A stretch of DNA of 64,000 bases from a virus. Positions within the stretch are counted from its first letter, which is position 1; each line of letters begins with the position of its first letter. This document shows, in pieces, positions 27,801-34,318 of this stretch. The stretch spans positions 1 through 64,000 of the IMG/VR virus record IMGVR_UViG_3300021602_000006. One strand, given 5' to 3'. Made by a program: the position numbers and the translations under genes. The notes under the pieces were generated by a model, which made no database searches, was not told the origin of the DNA, and was given only the letters and a program-made list of their open reading frames with translations.

Positions 27801-28025
27801 ATGATCAAAACAACCCTCCCTAAATACACTCCGAGTAAAGTAACTGTGGGTGCTCGCGTCGAACTGGGTGAGATGACGGGTGAAGATTTACCTCGTGGAC
27901 TCTGCGGTACTGTCACACATATAGCCGAGATCTTTGACAACGAGCAGGACATTAGCGTTAAGTGGGATAACGGTCGAACCCTTAGCCTGATTTACCCGTT
28001 AGATGACTTTAAAGTACTCGACTAA
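27801..28025 (+). CDS. hypothetical beta-rich protein
   Basis: 74 aa. SKVTVGARVELGEMTGEDLPRGLCGTVTHIAE..SVKWDNGRTLSLIYPLDDFKVL has the layout of a small SH3-like barrel (G-x-x-V-x-L ... G-x-x-G-x-V ... V-x-W-D-x-G-R). Possible nucleic-acid or protein binder; from memory similar phage proteins are unnamed. Confidence 0.75.
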   Translation: MIKTTLPKYTPSKVTVGARVELGEMTGEDLPRGLCGTVTHIAEIFDNEQDISVKWDNGRTLSLIYPLDDFKVLD

Positions 28026-28036
28026 CAAAATAGTTG

Positions 28037-28065
28037 TTGACGCACAGTTCTATTTGCGTTATAAT
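28037..28065 (+). promoter_or_regulatory. early promoter
   Basis: TTGACG-17-TATAAT; ACGCA/TGCGT dyad. Confidence 0.9.
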
Positions 28066-28091
28066 AAACACATCGCAACAAGGAGTCTAAC

Positions 28092-28280
28092 ATGAAGTAT
28101 GCACTCGTCAGCAAACGCGCAAAGCTTATCGCAGGCACAGACGGCCACCTGTACACACTGGAGCCTACCGTGCTCGTACACAGTGATCCTGCGATGATCC
28201 TGTTCCGCGACAAAGCAGAAGCCGAGCGTATGCAGGCTCACTATGTCAGCCCCAAATTCAAAATCGTAGAAATTGCTTGA
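28092..28280 (+). CDS. hypothetical protein
   Basis: 62 aa, KYALVSKRAKLIAGTDGHLYTLEPTVLVHSDPAMILFRDKAEAERM.... Strand-strand-helix. The next promoter starts at its stop. Confidence 0.72.
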   Translation: MKYALVSKRAKLIAGTDGHLYTLEPTVLVHSDPAMILFRDKAEAERMQAHYVSPKFKIVEIA

Positions 28281-28305
28281 CTGCACTGTTCCAATGCGCT
28301 ATAAT
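28277..28305 (+). promoter_or_regulatory. early promoter with long leader
   Basis: TTGACT-17-TATAAT; TGCA/TGCG near-dyad. The ATG is 163 bases further on. Confidence 0.88.
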
Positions 28306-28311
28306 AAACAC

Positions 28312-28467
28312 ATAGCAAAGCAAACAAGACATTGTTTGTTATTCTCCGGTTAGTTGTATCGCATTTCGGGGCCGGTGGTTGAACAATGGAAAAGCGATGT
28401 GAAGGGTACTTCCATAAGCGTTGCAGCAATGCAGATGCTTATGATAATATCTTTACAGGAGTCTACC
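28312..28467 (+). promoter_or_regulatory. long structured leader
   Basis: Stems seen: CAAACAA-GACA-TTGTTTG (28321-28338); ATCGC 28358-28362 with GCGAT 28394-28398, interleaved with CCGG 28347/28371 (possible pseudoknot); CATAAGC 28413-28419 with GCTTATG 28437-28443 enclosing TGCA-GCAA-TGCA with a GNRA loop. The ribosome site CAGGAG follows the last stem. An ATG at 28386 opens an overlapping frame but lacks a ribosome site. Confidence 0.6.
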
Positions 28468-28806
28468 ATGGAAAAGGTCCACGCATACAAACGCTTAACG
28501 CACGGTTATGCCGATGGCTGGCGGCACCTGGACAAGGATGTGTACCTGGGTTCTGTCAACATGACACCGGCGGTAGTTACCGAGGAGCCAGGCGGTTACG
28601 ATGAGGGCGGGGCCTATGTGCAATATGCACGCGCACCCTCGAAGGTAGACATCAGGCAGCTCATACAAGCATTGCGCGACACACTAGGCGGTAGCAACTG
28701 CCGTCATGAGCATGACTGCTGCGGCTGTGCAATCCGCTATGTTAGCATCAAACATCTGGGCTCGCGTCGTCTGCAAATCCGCACACGGGTTAGCTACAAC
28801 TATTAA
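28468..28806 (+). CDS. hypothetical protein
   Basis: 112 aa, MEKVHAYKRLTHGYADGWRHLDKDVYLG..., with GGSNCRHEHDCCGCAIRYVSIKHLGSRRLQIRTRVSYNY; Cys/His spacing (C-x2-H-x2-H-x-C-C-x-C) suggests a zinc site. Translation start fixed by AGGAG. Not recognised. Confidence 0.72.
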   Translation: MEKVHAYKRLTHGYADGWRHLDKDVYLGSVNMTPAVVTEEPGGYDEGGAYVQYARAPSKVDIRQLIQALRDTLGGSNCRHEHDCCGCAIRYVSIKHLGSRRLQIRTRVSYNY

Positions 28807-28821
28807 GGATGTGAGTAACCA

Positions 28822-28962
28822 ATGATCAACATAATCTGCGCTCTCATCTCCGGTGTCATTGCTGTCTACTGCTTCAAGCTCGGCAATAACTTCGGTGGAT
28901 GGGCCAATCTTGCAGCAAGTTCTTTAAACGTGGCGTTTGCCCTAGTACGGTTGACATCCTAA
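28822..28962 (+). CDS. small hydrophobic protein
   Basis: 46 aa, MINIICALISGVIAVYCFKLGNNFGGWANLAASSLNVAFALVRLTS. Two hydrophobic stretches suggest membrane insertion. Its stop overlaps the -35 of the next promoter. AAGGATGTGAG upstream. Confidence 0.6.
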   Translation: MINIICALISGVIAVYCFKLGNNFGGWANLAASSLNVAFALVRLTS

Positions 28963-28979
28963 TTCAGTTGCGCTATAAT
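28951..28979 (+). promoter_or_regulatory. early promoter
   Basis: TTGACA-17-TATAAT with CAGTTGCGC before the -10. Confidence 0.9.
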
Positions 28980-29007
28980 ACATACATCGCACACTAAGGA
29001 ACCCACT

Positions 29008-29346
29008 ATGTCAATGAACATTCATATCAGCGCAGAGCGCACAGTCACTGTCAACAAGACGGGAAAACAAAGCACTCAGCGAGTGAGCTTCGATTGTTAC
29101 CAAACTCCGACTAAGGTGACTTACGAGATCTTAGCTACGCCAGCACCAATCGAAGCCTATAAGGCATGGGCCCTGTCGATCAGCAAGGATGAAGAAGAAG
29201 AAGTGTTTGCCGCAGACGACTATATGTGCGACACCCCAATTGGGAAGAAGACTGTCAACTACGGCAAGCAGCATATCACAGAGCTAGAAGCGTTCGTGGC
29301 TGAATGTGAAGCCGAAGGATACGAGATTGAAGTCTACGACCTTTGA
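29008..29346 (+). CDS. hypothetical acidic protein
   Basis: 112 aa. NIHISAERTVTVNKTGKQSTQRVSFDCYQTPTKVTYEI then DEEEEVFAADDYM and HITELEAFVAECEAEGYEIEVY. The N-terminal strand pattern is known in phage microproteins ('xxxxGKxxxQxxxFxxxQTPT') by memory. Function unknown. Confidence 0.75.
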   Translation: MSMNIHISAERTVTVNKTGKQSTQRVSFDCYQTPTKVTYEILATPAPIEAYKAWALSISKDEEEEVFAADDYMCDTPIGKKTVNYGKQHITELEAFVAECEAEGYEIEVYDL

Positions 29347-29348
29347 GG

Positions 29349-29377
29349 TTGACAGGTCCTTGTTGCGACAGTATAAT
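29349..29377 (+). promoter_or_regulatory. early promoter
   Basis: TTGACA-17-TATAAT; leader ACATACATCGCAACAAGGAG. Confidence 0.9.
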
Positions 29378-29403
29378 ACATACATCGCAACAAGGAGTCT
29401 AGT

Positions 29404-29652
29404 ATGAACTTCCGGTCACAACAGTTTGAGTACAACCCAGCAACTAAAACCTATGTTGCGGATGCGAGCGACCTGCAGATTGGCACGCCCGGCGAGTACA
29501 TAAGCATAGACGGCTATGCCTTTGTCTTTTCTAGTAAAGACATGGACTCAAGCGGCGAGGATACATATGGCTGGCGTTACAAGCCCACAGGCAATAGCAT
29601 TAGCCTTAACAGTGCGCTCGCATACTGCACTGCTCTTATTATAAACGACTAA
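29404..29652 (+). CDS. hypothetical protein
   Basis: 82 aa, beta-rich: FEYNPATKTYVADASDLQIGTPGEYISIDGYAFVF, then DTYGWRYKPTGNSI. AAGGAG upstream. Not recognised. A terminator follows. Confidence 0.72.
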   Translation: MNFRSQQFEYNPATKTYVADASDLQIGTPGEYISIDGYAFVFSSKDMDSSGEDTYGWRYKPTGNSISLNSALAYCTALIIND

Positions 29653-29671
29653 GCAAGCGGGGCAAGTCACG

Positions 29672-29695
29672 GGGGCCTAAGCCCCTATTATTTTG
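29672..29695 (+). terminator. intrinsic terminator
   Basis: GGGGC-CTAA-GCCCC then TATTATTTT. Confidence 0.85.
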
Positions 29696-30821
29696 ACTGC
29701 ACACTCTCGTAAATCAGGCTTATAGTCCAGGCTAACAACCGAGATTGACCTTTGTGTCTAATCTCCGTGCCTAAAACCTGCAGACAAATCCCCGAACCAG
29801 ATTCGCCTTTGTGCGTGCTTTATACACGCGAGTTATGTGCGCGAGTATATACATACACATACGCGCATAAGCATAGTAATCCCTGATGCCTAAGATGTTT
29901 GTTCTCGGTAAAGGATCTGAACCGGCCTCAAGACGGAGAACGAGACATCGTCTGACTAAGTCTAAAGTCTGTCGTCGTTTCCCTTAACCTTTGACATTTT
30001 AGCCTAACATCGCGTTCTTTGTCTTGAACCGGTTCAGAAGTCAGCATCGAGACATCGACTTTGCTAGTCGATCTCTAAAGGATCATAGTAACATCTCGCT
30101 TTATAGCTAAGATGAACCATAGATTCTATCTTACGTTTAGCGAGACTTTAGTTGATTCTTTAAAGATCAATGGCCTTAAATTGTGTATGTCTCGGCAACG
30201 TTGCACGCAATAACCTGTGTTGTACAGACACTACCGAGGCACGTTCCAAGCGTTAGTCAAGGGACTGGCTGCTCACGCATTTATAACGAAATTATAAGGT
30301 AAGACGCAGGTCTTGTCAACGATTTTTGTCATTAACATCTATGTAGTCTCGCTATCTTAGGTATAGGCCTTGTAGGTTAAACTCTAAACAGCGAGACTTA
30401 CTGTTAAAGACTCTAAGGTCCTGTGATTCGCCGGCGATCCTTAGATGATTCAGACTAATATCTCGCTCAGACTTCTTATGGTATCTTATGGTGGAGAACG
30501 CGAACTTACACAACTCTGATCAACTAACAGACTAACTTGATTCAAAGATTATAGACTAATAGTCATTATACTGGGCCGATAGGGAAGTAAGCACTAACAC
30601 ACTTAAGAGTTAGTTGGTGCCTACTTACCTGTCTCGCTCTCCAAAAAAGGTTCTTCCTGAGAAGTCGTAACTAGCAAGCGAGGTTGGTAGATAGGGCTAT
30701 CTCGCTCTCCAAAAAAGGTTCTTCCTGAGAAGTCTAACCTGCAAGCGAGGTTGCCCTAACGTCTCGCCCTCTAAGCACGCCCCTAACACTGCCACACACG
30801 GTTATAAAGATGTAACAGTGC
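29696..30821 (+). other. 1.1-kb non-coding tract with repeats
   Basis: No gene is supported. It contains eight or more CTCGCT/AGCGAG motifs, two 35-bp direct repeats (30632 and 30700, period 68), a 21-bp sequence shared with 18548-18568 (one mismatch), and alternating CGCGCA/ACACAT strings at 29,825-29,865. It may hold an origin, packaging or structural-protein site. A promoter begins at 30,822. Confidence 0.6.
30632..30734 (+). repeat. 35-bp direct repeat x2 (period 68)
   Basis: TCTCGCTCTCCAAAAAAGG and the following 16 bases are identical at 30632-30666 and 30700-30734. Each copy is followed by GCAAGCGAGGTT, so CTCGCT and AGCGAG bracket a 44-46 base potential hairpin in both. Confidence 0.9.
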
Positions 30822-30850
30822 TTGCGTTTGCTTTCATTTTGCGTTATAAT
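30822..30850 (+). promoter_or_regulatory. TTGCGT-class promoter
   Basis: TTGCGT-17-TATAAT preceded by TGTAACAGTGC; leader AACTGCATAGCAACAAAGG. Confidence 0.8.
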
Positions 30851-30875
30851 AACTGCATAGCAACAAAGGACTTAT

Positions 30876-31043
30876 ATGCTTAACGTCATTGCAAACTACG
30901 CTCAAAAACACAATACTGTTACATTGCTGCGTACAATAGAGCACATGGGCAACAGCTTTGAGGATCTCACTGCACAAGAGCAACTTGCATATGAGAACTT
31001 GTACGACGAGATGATGCAGTTTGTGCAGCAGCAAAATAGCTAA
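30876..31043 (+). CDS. small helical protein
   Basis: 55 aa, MLNVIANYAQKHNTVTLLRTIEHMGNSFEDLTAQEQLAYENLYDEMMQFV. Probably one or two helices. AAAGGA upstream. Not recognised. First gene of the compositionally unusual block. Confidence 0.7.
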   Translation: MLNVIANYAQKHNTVTLLRTIEHMGNSFEDLTAQEQLAYENLYDEMMQFVQQQNS

Positions 31044-31051
31044 AATAAAGC

Positions 31052-31080
31052 TTGCGCTTTGTTTCACTTTGCAGTATAAT
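31052..31080 (+). promoter_or_regulatory. TTGCGC-class promoter
   Basis: TTGCGC-17-TATAAT; leader AATTGCATAGCAACAAACAAAGCG. Confidence 0.8.
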
Positions 31081-31110
31081 AATTGCATAGCAACAAACAA
31101 AGCGCACAAA

Positions 31111-31401
31111 ATGCAAAACGCAAACACACTGTACTACAGCGTTAGTATGCAAAGCAACAAGCAAGCACTTTTTATAGTGTTTAGCTTTGCACAGCCCAAA
31201 CTTACCGTGTCGCAGCGCACAGCGCACGCAGTTATTACTTGCGACAAAAAGCTTACAACTGCAAAGCTTGCACAAATTGTTGCCGAGCAAGCAAAGTTTG
31301 ACAAAGCTTATTGCACACGAGAGTGCAACAGCACAAGCATTGCAAAACTGTTGCGTAAAAACGACAACCCTGTCGCGCAGCAAGTTAACTACTATTGCTA
31401 A
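31111..31401 (+). CDS. hypothetical protein of biased composition
   Basis: 96 aa, MQNANTLYYSVSMQSNKQALFIVFSFAQP.... It has no Gly and no Trp, and its DNA contains no GG. AAGCG lies upstream, so the ribosome site is weak. Not recognised; codon use differs sharply from genes before 30 kb. Confidence 0.65.
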   Translation: MQNANTLYYSVSMQSNKQALFIVFSFAQPKLTVSQRTAHAVITCDKKLTTAKLAQIVAEQAKFDKAYCTRECNSTSIAKLLRKNDNPVAQQVNYYC

Positions 31402-31440
31402 AAGCCGCCCGATATAAATGCAAGCATTAGCAAATAGTGC

Positions 31441-31469
31441 TTGCATTTAGTTTCATTTTGCGTTATAAT
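31441..31469 (+). promoter_or_regulatory. TTGCAT-class promoter
   Basis: TTGCAT-17-TATAAT; leader AACTGCATAGCAGCAAAAAGG. Confidence 0.8.
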
Positions 31470-31496
31470 AACTGCATAGCAGCAAAAAGGAATTGT

Positions 31497-31652
31497 ATGG
31501 ATCGTCAAGTTTATGTAATTTATTACAAGTATAAGGGCCGTACGCATACAAGCATTACGCGCCCATGTACGCTTGCAGAAGCAACAGCAGCATTCCACGA
31601 GGAACTAAACAGCTTAAATACATTTAAGTTGTTACGCATTGTTGCAAAATAA
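31497..31652 (+). CDS. small basic protein
   Basis: 51 aa, MDRQVYVIYYKYKGRTHTSITRPCTLAEATAAFHEELNSLNTFKLLRIVAK. Strand-strand-helix-strand. AAAAGGAA upstream. From memory similar phage microproteins exist; function unknown. Confidence 0.68.
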   Translation: MDRQVYVIYYKYKGRTHTSITRPCTLAEATAAFHEELNSLNTFKLLRIVAK

Positions 31653-31656
31653 CAGC

Positions 31657-31685
31657 TTGACAACTGCACTCCTTTGTGCTATTAT
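31657..31685 (+). promoter_or_regulatory. early promoter
   Basis: TTGACA-17-TATTAT; leader AAATACATGTACAAAGGAG. Confidence 0.82.
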
Positions 31686-31710
31686 AAATACATGTACAAA
31701 GGAGTTTGAC

Positions 31711-32055
31711 ATGAAGAAGACACTAATCGCATTTGCAGCAGCACTGGCCCTGGTAGGCGCTGCTCAGGCACAACACAACAACGAACACCGCCCTGGACAC
31801 TGGCCAGCATCCAACTACAGGGGTGGACCCGGCGGGATTGGTTGGTTCGTGCCAGCTTTGATCACAGGTGCAATTGTCTACGGCGCGACCCGCCCTAGCG
31901 AGCCTGCACAGGTGGTAGTTGTCCCAGCCCAACCCCCACAGCAGCAGCCTATCTGCCCCTACGGCACAGACGCAACTTACTCGCGTATGTATGTCCAGGA
32001 TGCTTCCGGACGCTTTATCGAGACCTACAAGTTCACAGGATGTTTGGCTCGCTAG
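31711..32055 (+). CDS. secreted/periplasmic protein
   Basis: 114 aa. Signal peptide MKKTLIAFAAALALVGAAQA with likely cleavage after residue 20 (AQA-Q). The mature part has HRPGHWPASNYRGGPGGIGWFVPALITGAIVYGA (possible membrane-touching segment) and a Pro/Gln stretch (VVPAQPPQQQPICPYG), with two cysteines for a disulfide. Base composition is back to normal. Perhaps acts on the cell envelope; similar to bacterial envelope proteins of unknown role. Confidence 0.75.
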   Translation: MKKTLIAFAAALALVGAAQAQHNNEHRPGHWPASNYRGGPGGIGWFVPALITGAIVYGATRPSEPAQVVVVPAQPPQQQPICPYGTDATYSRMYVQDASGRFIETYKFTGCLAR

Positions 32056-32056
32056 T

Positions 32057-32158
32057 ATGTCACTAGTTGGCCTCATATTCCTACTCGCTGGCATCGTACT
32101 CCTGGTAGACGGCCACCCTATACTAGGAATACTTTGCCTGTTAATTTTACTATTGTAG
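32057..32158 (+). CDS. 33-residue membrane microprotein
   Basis: MSLVGLIFLLAGIVLLVDGHPILGILCLLILLL: almost entirely hydrophobic, two short spans split by DGHP. Begins one base after the preceding stop (TAGTATG). No strong ribosome site, so translational coupling is likely. Confidence 0.55.
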   Translation: MSLVGLIFLLAGIVLLVDGHPILGILCLLILLL

Positions 32159-32187
32159 TTGACAGTCACTTCCAGTTGCGCTATAAT
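32159..32187 (+). promoter_or_regulatory. early promoter
   Basis: TTGACA-17-TATAAT with CAGTTGCGC before the -10; leader AAACACATCGCAACAAACAAAGG. Confidence 0.9.
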
Positions 32188-32217
32188 AAACACATCGCAA
32201 CAAACAAAGGAAAGCAA

Positions 32218-32493
32218 ATGTCACTTAAAAAGTTTATCGACCAGGAGAACCGTGTCGCCAAGTTTTGGGAACCCACAGCACCCGCACTTGATATCAAGAA
32301 TCTGTCCGCCGAGGACAAGAAGAACTTGGCCAACCGCCTGCTCACTTGCCTTAGCCCGGAGTGCCTGACATGTGATGGCGAACTGCGCGGTGCAAAACTC
32401 ATTGCCAAGTCCCGTATGCTCAACCAAGCGAAGGCCGATCTCGAAGCAATGGGTCAGAAGGTGGAAGAGGACTACTCGGCATACTACGCCTAA
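32218..32493 (+). CDS. hypothetical protein
   Basis: 91 aa, MSLKKFIDQENRVAKFWEPTAPALDIKNLSAEDKKNLANRLLTCLSPECLTCDGELRGAKLI.... Helical with a CxxxxxCxxC group. Possibly related to phage proteins that start 'LSxEDxxxLxxRLLTCLSPECLxCDGELR', which I recall as common but unnamed. Confidence 0.78.
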   Translation: MSLKKFIDQENRVAKFWEPTAPALDIKNLSAEDKKNLANRLLTCLSPECLTCDGELRGAKLIAKSRMLNQAKADLEAMGQKVEEDYSAYYA

Positions 32494-32510
32494 CACAATT
32501 GTAACAGGGG

Positions 32511-32539
32511 TTGACTTAACACTCAATCCCTGTTATACT
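32511..32539 (+). promoter_or_regulatory. early promoter with wide dyad
   Basis: TTGACT-17-TATACT. TAACAGGG just before the -35 pairs with CCCTGTTA running into the -10. Confidence 0.82.
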
Positions 32540-32562
32540 GACTGCATCAGCAAAGGAACACT

Positions 32563-32850
32563 ATGGACAAGCAACCGGACAATTGGGACAAAGCAGAGGA
32601 CTGGGGCATGAAGAACATCCGCCCTACAGTTGACAAGTGGTACTCCTTGCACATTGTTTTCAAGATATTGCTTATCTATGGTGCAATCTGCCTGTTCCCT
32701 CCCCTTGCAGCAGTCCTTGTCCTGTGGGGTGTATACCGCTGGCTCAAGTGGGCAGCTCACGCAGATCCAGAGAGCACTGCCAGCAAGGTTGTAGTAGGGC
32801 TAGGAGCAGCCGCTGCGCTACACGAGCTAAAGAAGTCCCTGAAGAAGTAG
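32563..32850 (+). CDS. small membrane protein
   Basis: 95 aa. One long or two short spans (HIVFKILLIYGAICLFPPLAAVLVLWGVYRWL, about 28-60), then STASKVVVGLGAAAALHELKKSLKK. AAAGGAAC upstream. Not recognised. Confidence 0.72.
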   Translation: MDKQPDNWDKAEDWGMKNIRPTVDKWYSLHIVFKILLIYGAICLFPPLAAVLVLWGVYRWLKWAAHADPESTASKVVVGLGAAAALHELKKSLKK

Positions 32851-33135
32851 CCGCCCTATCTAGTCTAAGGTTCCTAGGTTGGTCACCGAGACCAATCTCC
32901 GCACAGAAAACAGGTAGATAAAAGTTAAAGATGGATTTGGAATTATAGGCGGAAATCCTAGGCGGAAATCCTAAATAGGCGACAGAATTGAGAACCTATC
33001 GCGTTCTCCTCCTTGAGATGCTAAGATTGGTAGGTGCCAGACATTACTAAGGAAGGTAAGCACCACGTTCTCCTCCTTGAGATGCTAAGATTGGTAGGTG
33101 GTAGGCATTGCATATGTAAATAGATGTAACAGTGC
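32851..33135 (+). other. non-coding tract with 35-bp direct repeats
   Basis: No gene is supported. GGCGGAAATCCTA occurs twice at 32948-32971, and a 35-bp sequence (CGTTCTCCTCCTTGAG plus 19 bases) is exact at 33002-33036 and 33066-33100 (period 64). Confidence 0.7.
33002..33100 (+). repeat. 35-bp direct repeat x2 (period 64)
   Basis: Exact copies at 33002-33036 and 33066-33100. They contain CTCCTCCTT, the reverse of a strong ribosome site. Comparable in size and spacing to the repeat pair at 30632/30700. Confidence 0.9.
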
Positions 33136-33164
33136 TTGCTTGAAATGTTTTGTTGCAGTATAAT
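33136..33164 (+). promoter_or_regulatory. TTGCTT-class promoter
   Basis: TTGCTT-17-TATAAT preceded by TGTAACAGTGC; leader AAACACTTAGCAGCAAACAGGAG. Confidence 0.8.
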
Positions 33165-33193
33165 AAACACTTAGCAGCAAACAGGAGCAGCAA

Positions 33194-33382
33194 ATGGAAA
33201 ACGATGATTACATTGTACTGGATACAGCTGATGCTGGTGCGTACGAAGGCAATAGCTTGACAACGTACACAATACAGTGTAAAGCAACTGGCGAAGTACG
33301 CTTGCTGGAAGCTTGCATGACACTGGACATGGAAGTGTTTGATGCGGAGGATTTTGAACAGTGTGACACTGTTACAAAATAA
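33194..33382 (+). CDS. small acidic protein
   Basis: 62 aa, MENDDYIVLDTADAGAYEGNSLTTYTIQCKATGEVRLLEACMTLDMEVFDAEDFEQCDTV. Beta-rich and acidic. AGGAG upstream. Not recognised. Confidence 0.7.
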   Translation: MENDDYIVLDTADAGAYEGNSLTTYTIQCKATGEVRLLEACMTLDMEVFDAEDFEQCDTVTK

Positions 33383-33385
33383 AGC

Positions 33386-33414
33386 TTGCAATGAAATGCT
33401 TTGTGCAGTATAAT
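33386..33414 (+). promoter_or_regulatory. TTGCAA-class promoter
   Basis: TTGCAA-17-TATAAT; AAAGC/GCTTT dyad; leader AAACACTTAGCAACACAAAGG. Confidence 0.8.
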
Positions 33415-33442
33415 AAACACTTAGCAACACAAAGGAAGCATT

Positions 33443-33718
33443 ATGTTTAACGCAGCTTACAAAACAAACAGCGGGCTTACAGTGCAAGACGTTGACATGG
33501 GCGTGCAGTACAGTTACAACAAACACACGATGTTGTTTATTGGCGAGCAAGAGCAAGGCGACGTTGACGTTGACGACAAGCATTACGCTGATTATGTGTT
33601 TGACAGCGCACAAGACGCAATTGTGTTGTACGATAGCAACAATGTTGCATTTGCAACTATTGCTAACACAGATACAGCTTACGAAGCGTATGTGTTACAA
33701 CTGTTACAAAGTTTGTAG
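33443..33718 (+). CDS. hypothetical protein, YpC-depleted gene
   Basis: 91 aa, acidic and Tyr-rich: MGVQYSYNKHTMLFIGEQEQGDVDVDDKHYADYVFDSAQDAIVLYDSNN.... By eye the coding strand has no TC and no CC; every Ser codon is AGC or AGT. Contains a DSAQDAIVLYD segment reminiscent of DxxDAxxF motifs. Function unknown. Confidence 0.7.
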   Translation: MFNAAYKTNSGLTVQDVDMGVQYSYNKHTMLFIGEQEQGDVDVDDKHYADYVFDSAQDAIVLYDSNNVAFATIANTDTAYEAYVLQLLQSL

Positions 33719-34293
33719 CATTTAAACAACAGTGTGTACTTTGTTACACACTGTTGCAATTGTAACATTTTGTTACAATTGCTTTGTCGCGTTTGCAATT
33801 AAACCCACTGCGCCGGAAAAGCGAGATACATGCATTGCTTTGTCGCGTTTGCAATTTTGGCACGCACATATTTTACCCCCGAGGCTTGCCACGTTGCTAT
33901 GCAAAGTTGTGTTTAGCGTCTTCATGTATGCATTGTATTGCAGAACAACCCTACCTGTCAACTCAGTCGCGCTCGCTAAAATAATCCTACATATAGGTTT
34001 TTCTGCGTTAGCGAGATTATGTTTTTTGCTACTTTGTTTTTTTATAAAAAGCAATGTTTAGCGAGATTATGTTTTAGTTAGTAAAGTCTCGCTACTGCAT
34101 TTTTAATCTAAAATTAGCACTAACGCGATACAGCAAAAACTTAACCTCGCTACTGCATCTTTAATCTAAAATTAGCACTAACGCGATACAGCAAAAACTT
34201 AACCTCGCTAACACATACGCAACTAAACTTAGCACACACGATATATATTTGCATTGTTGCACAAATACAACACACGAAACATAAAAAATGCGC
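33719..34293 (+). other. non-coding tract with several repeat families
   Basis: No gene is supported. It carries a 22-bp direct repeat (33779-33800 and 33835-33856), GCGAGATTATGTTTT twice (34,012 and 34,061), a 58-bp tandem duplication (34088-34210) and a segment copied upstream of the 35219 gene. Inverted TGTGTACTTTGTTACACA strings occur at 33,731. Composition matches the Gly/Glu-free gene that follows. Confidence 0.65.
34088..34212 (+). repeat. 58-bp tandem repeat, two copies plus stub
   Basis: Copies start at 34088 and 34146 (one mismatch visible, CATTTTT/CATCTTT) and a third begins at 34204 with CTCGCTA. Each opens with CTCGCTACTGCAT and ends CAGCAAAAACTTAAC. Confidence 0.92.
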
Positions 34294-34299
34294 TATAAT
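34231..34299 (+). promoter_or_regulatory. promoter without -35, preceded by a duplicated element
   Basis: TATAAT at 34294-34299 with CACACG instead of a -35. GCACACACGATATAT...TTGTTGCACAAATACAACACAC (34231-34277) recurs before the 35219 gene, suggesting a shared activator site. Confidence 0.6.
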
Positions 34300-34318
34300 A
34301 CAAGCACTGCACAACATT

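Noticed and set aside
28386-28604. 72-codon frame in the 28-kb leader
   Set aside because: No ribosome site before its ATG, and it overlaps the better-supported gene at 28468 in another frame.
30123-30224. 33-codon frame in the 30-kb gene-free tract
   Set aside because: No ribosome site or promoter, and it overlaps AGCGAG motifs.
33732-34061. 109-codon open frame on the plus strand
   Set aside because: It lies in repeat-bearing AT-rich DNA, has no ribosome site, and its composition follows the repeats; the minus-strand frame over the same bases is no better.
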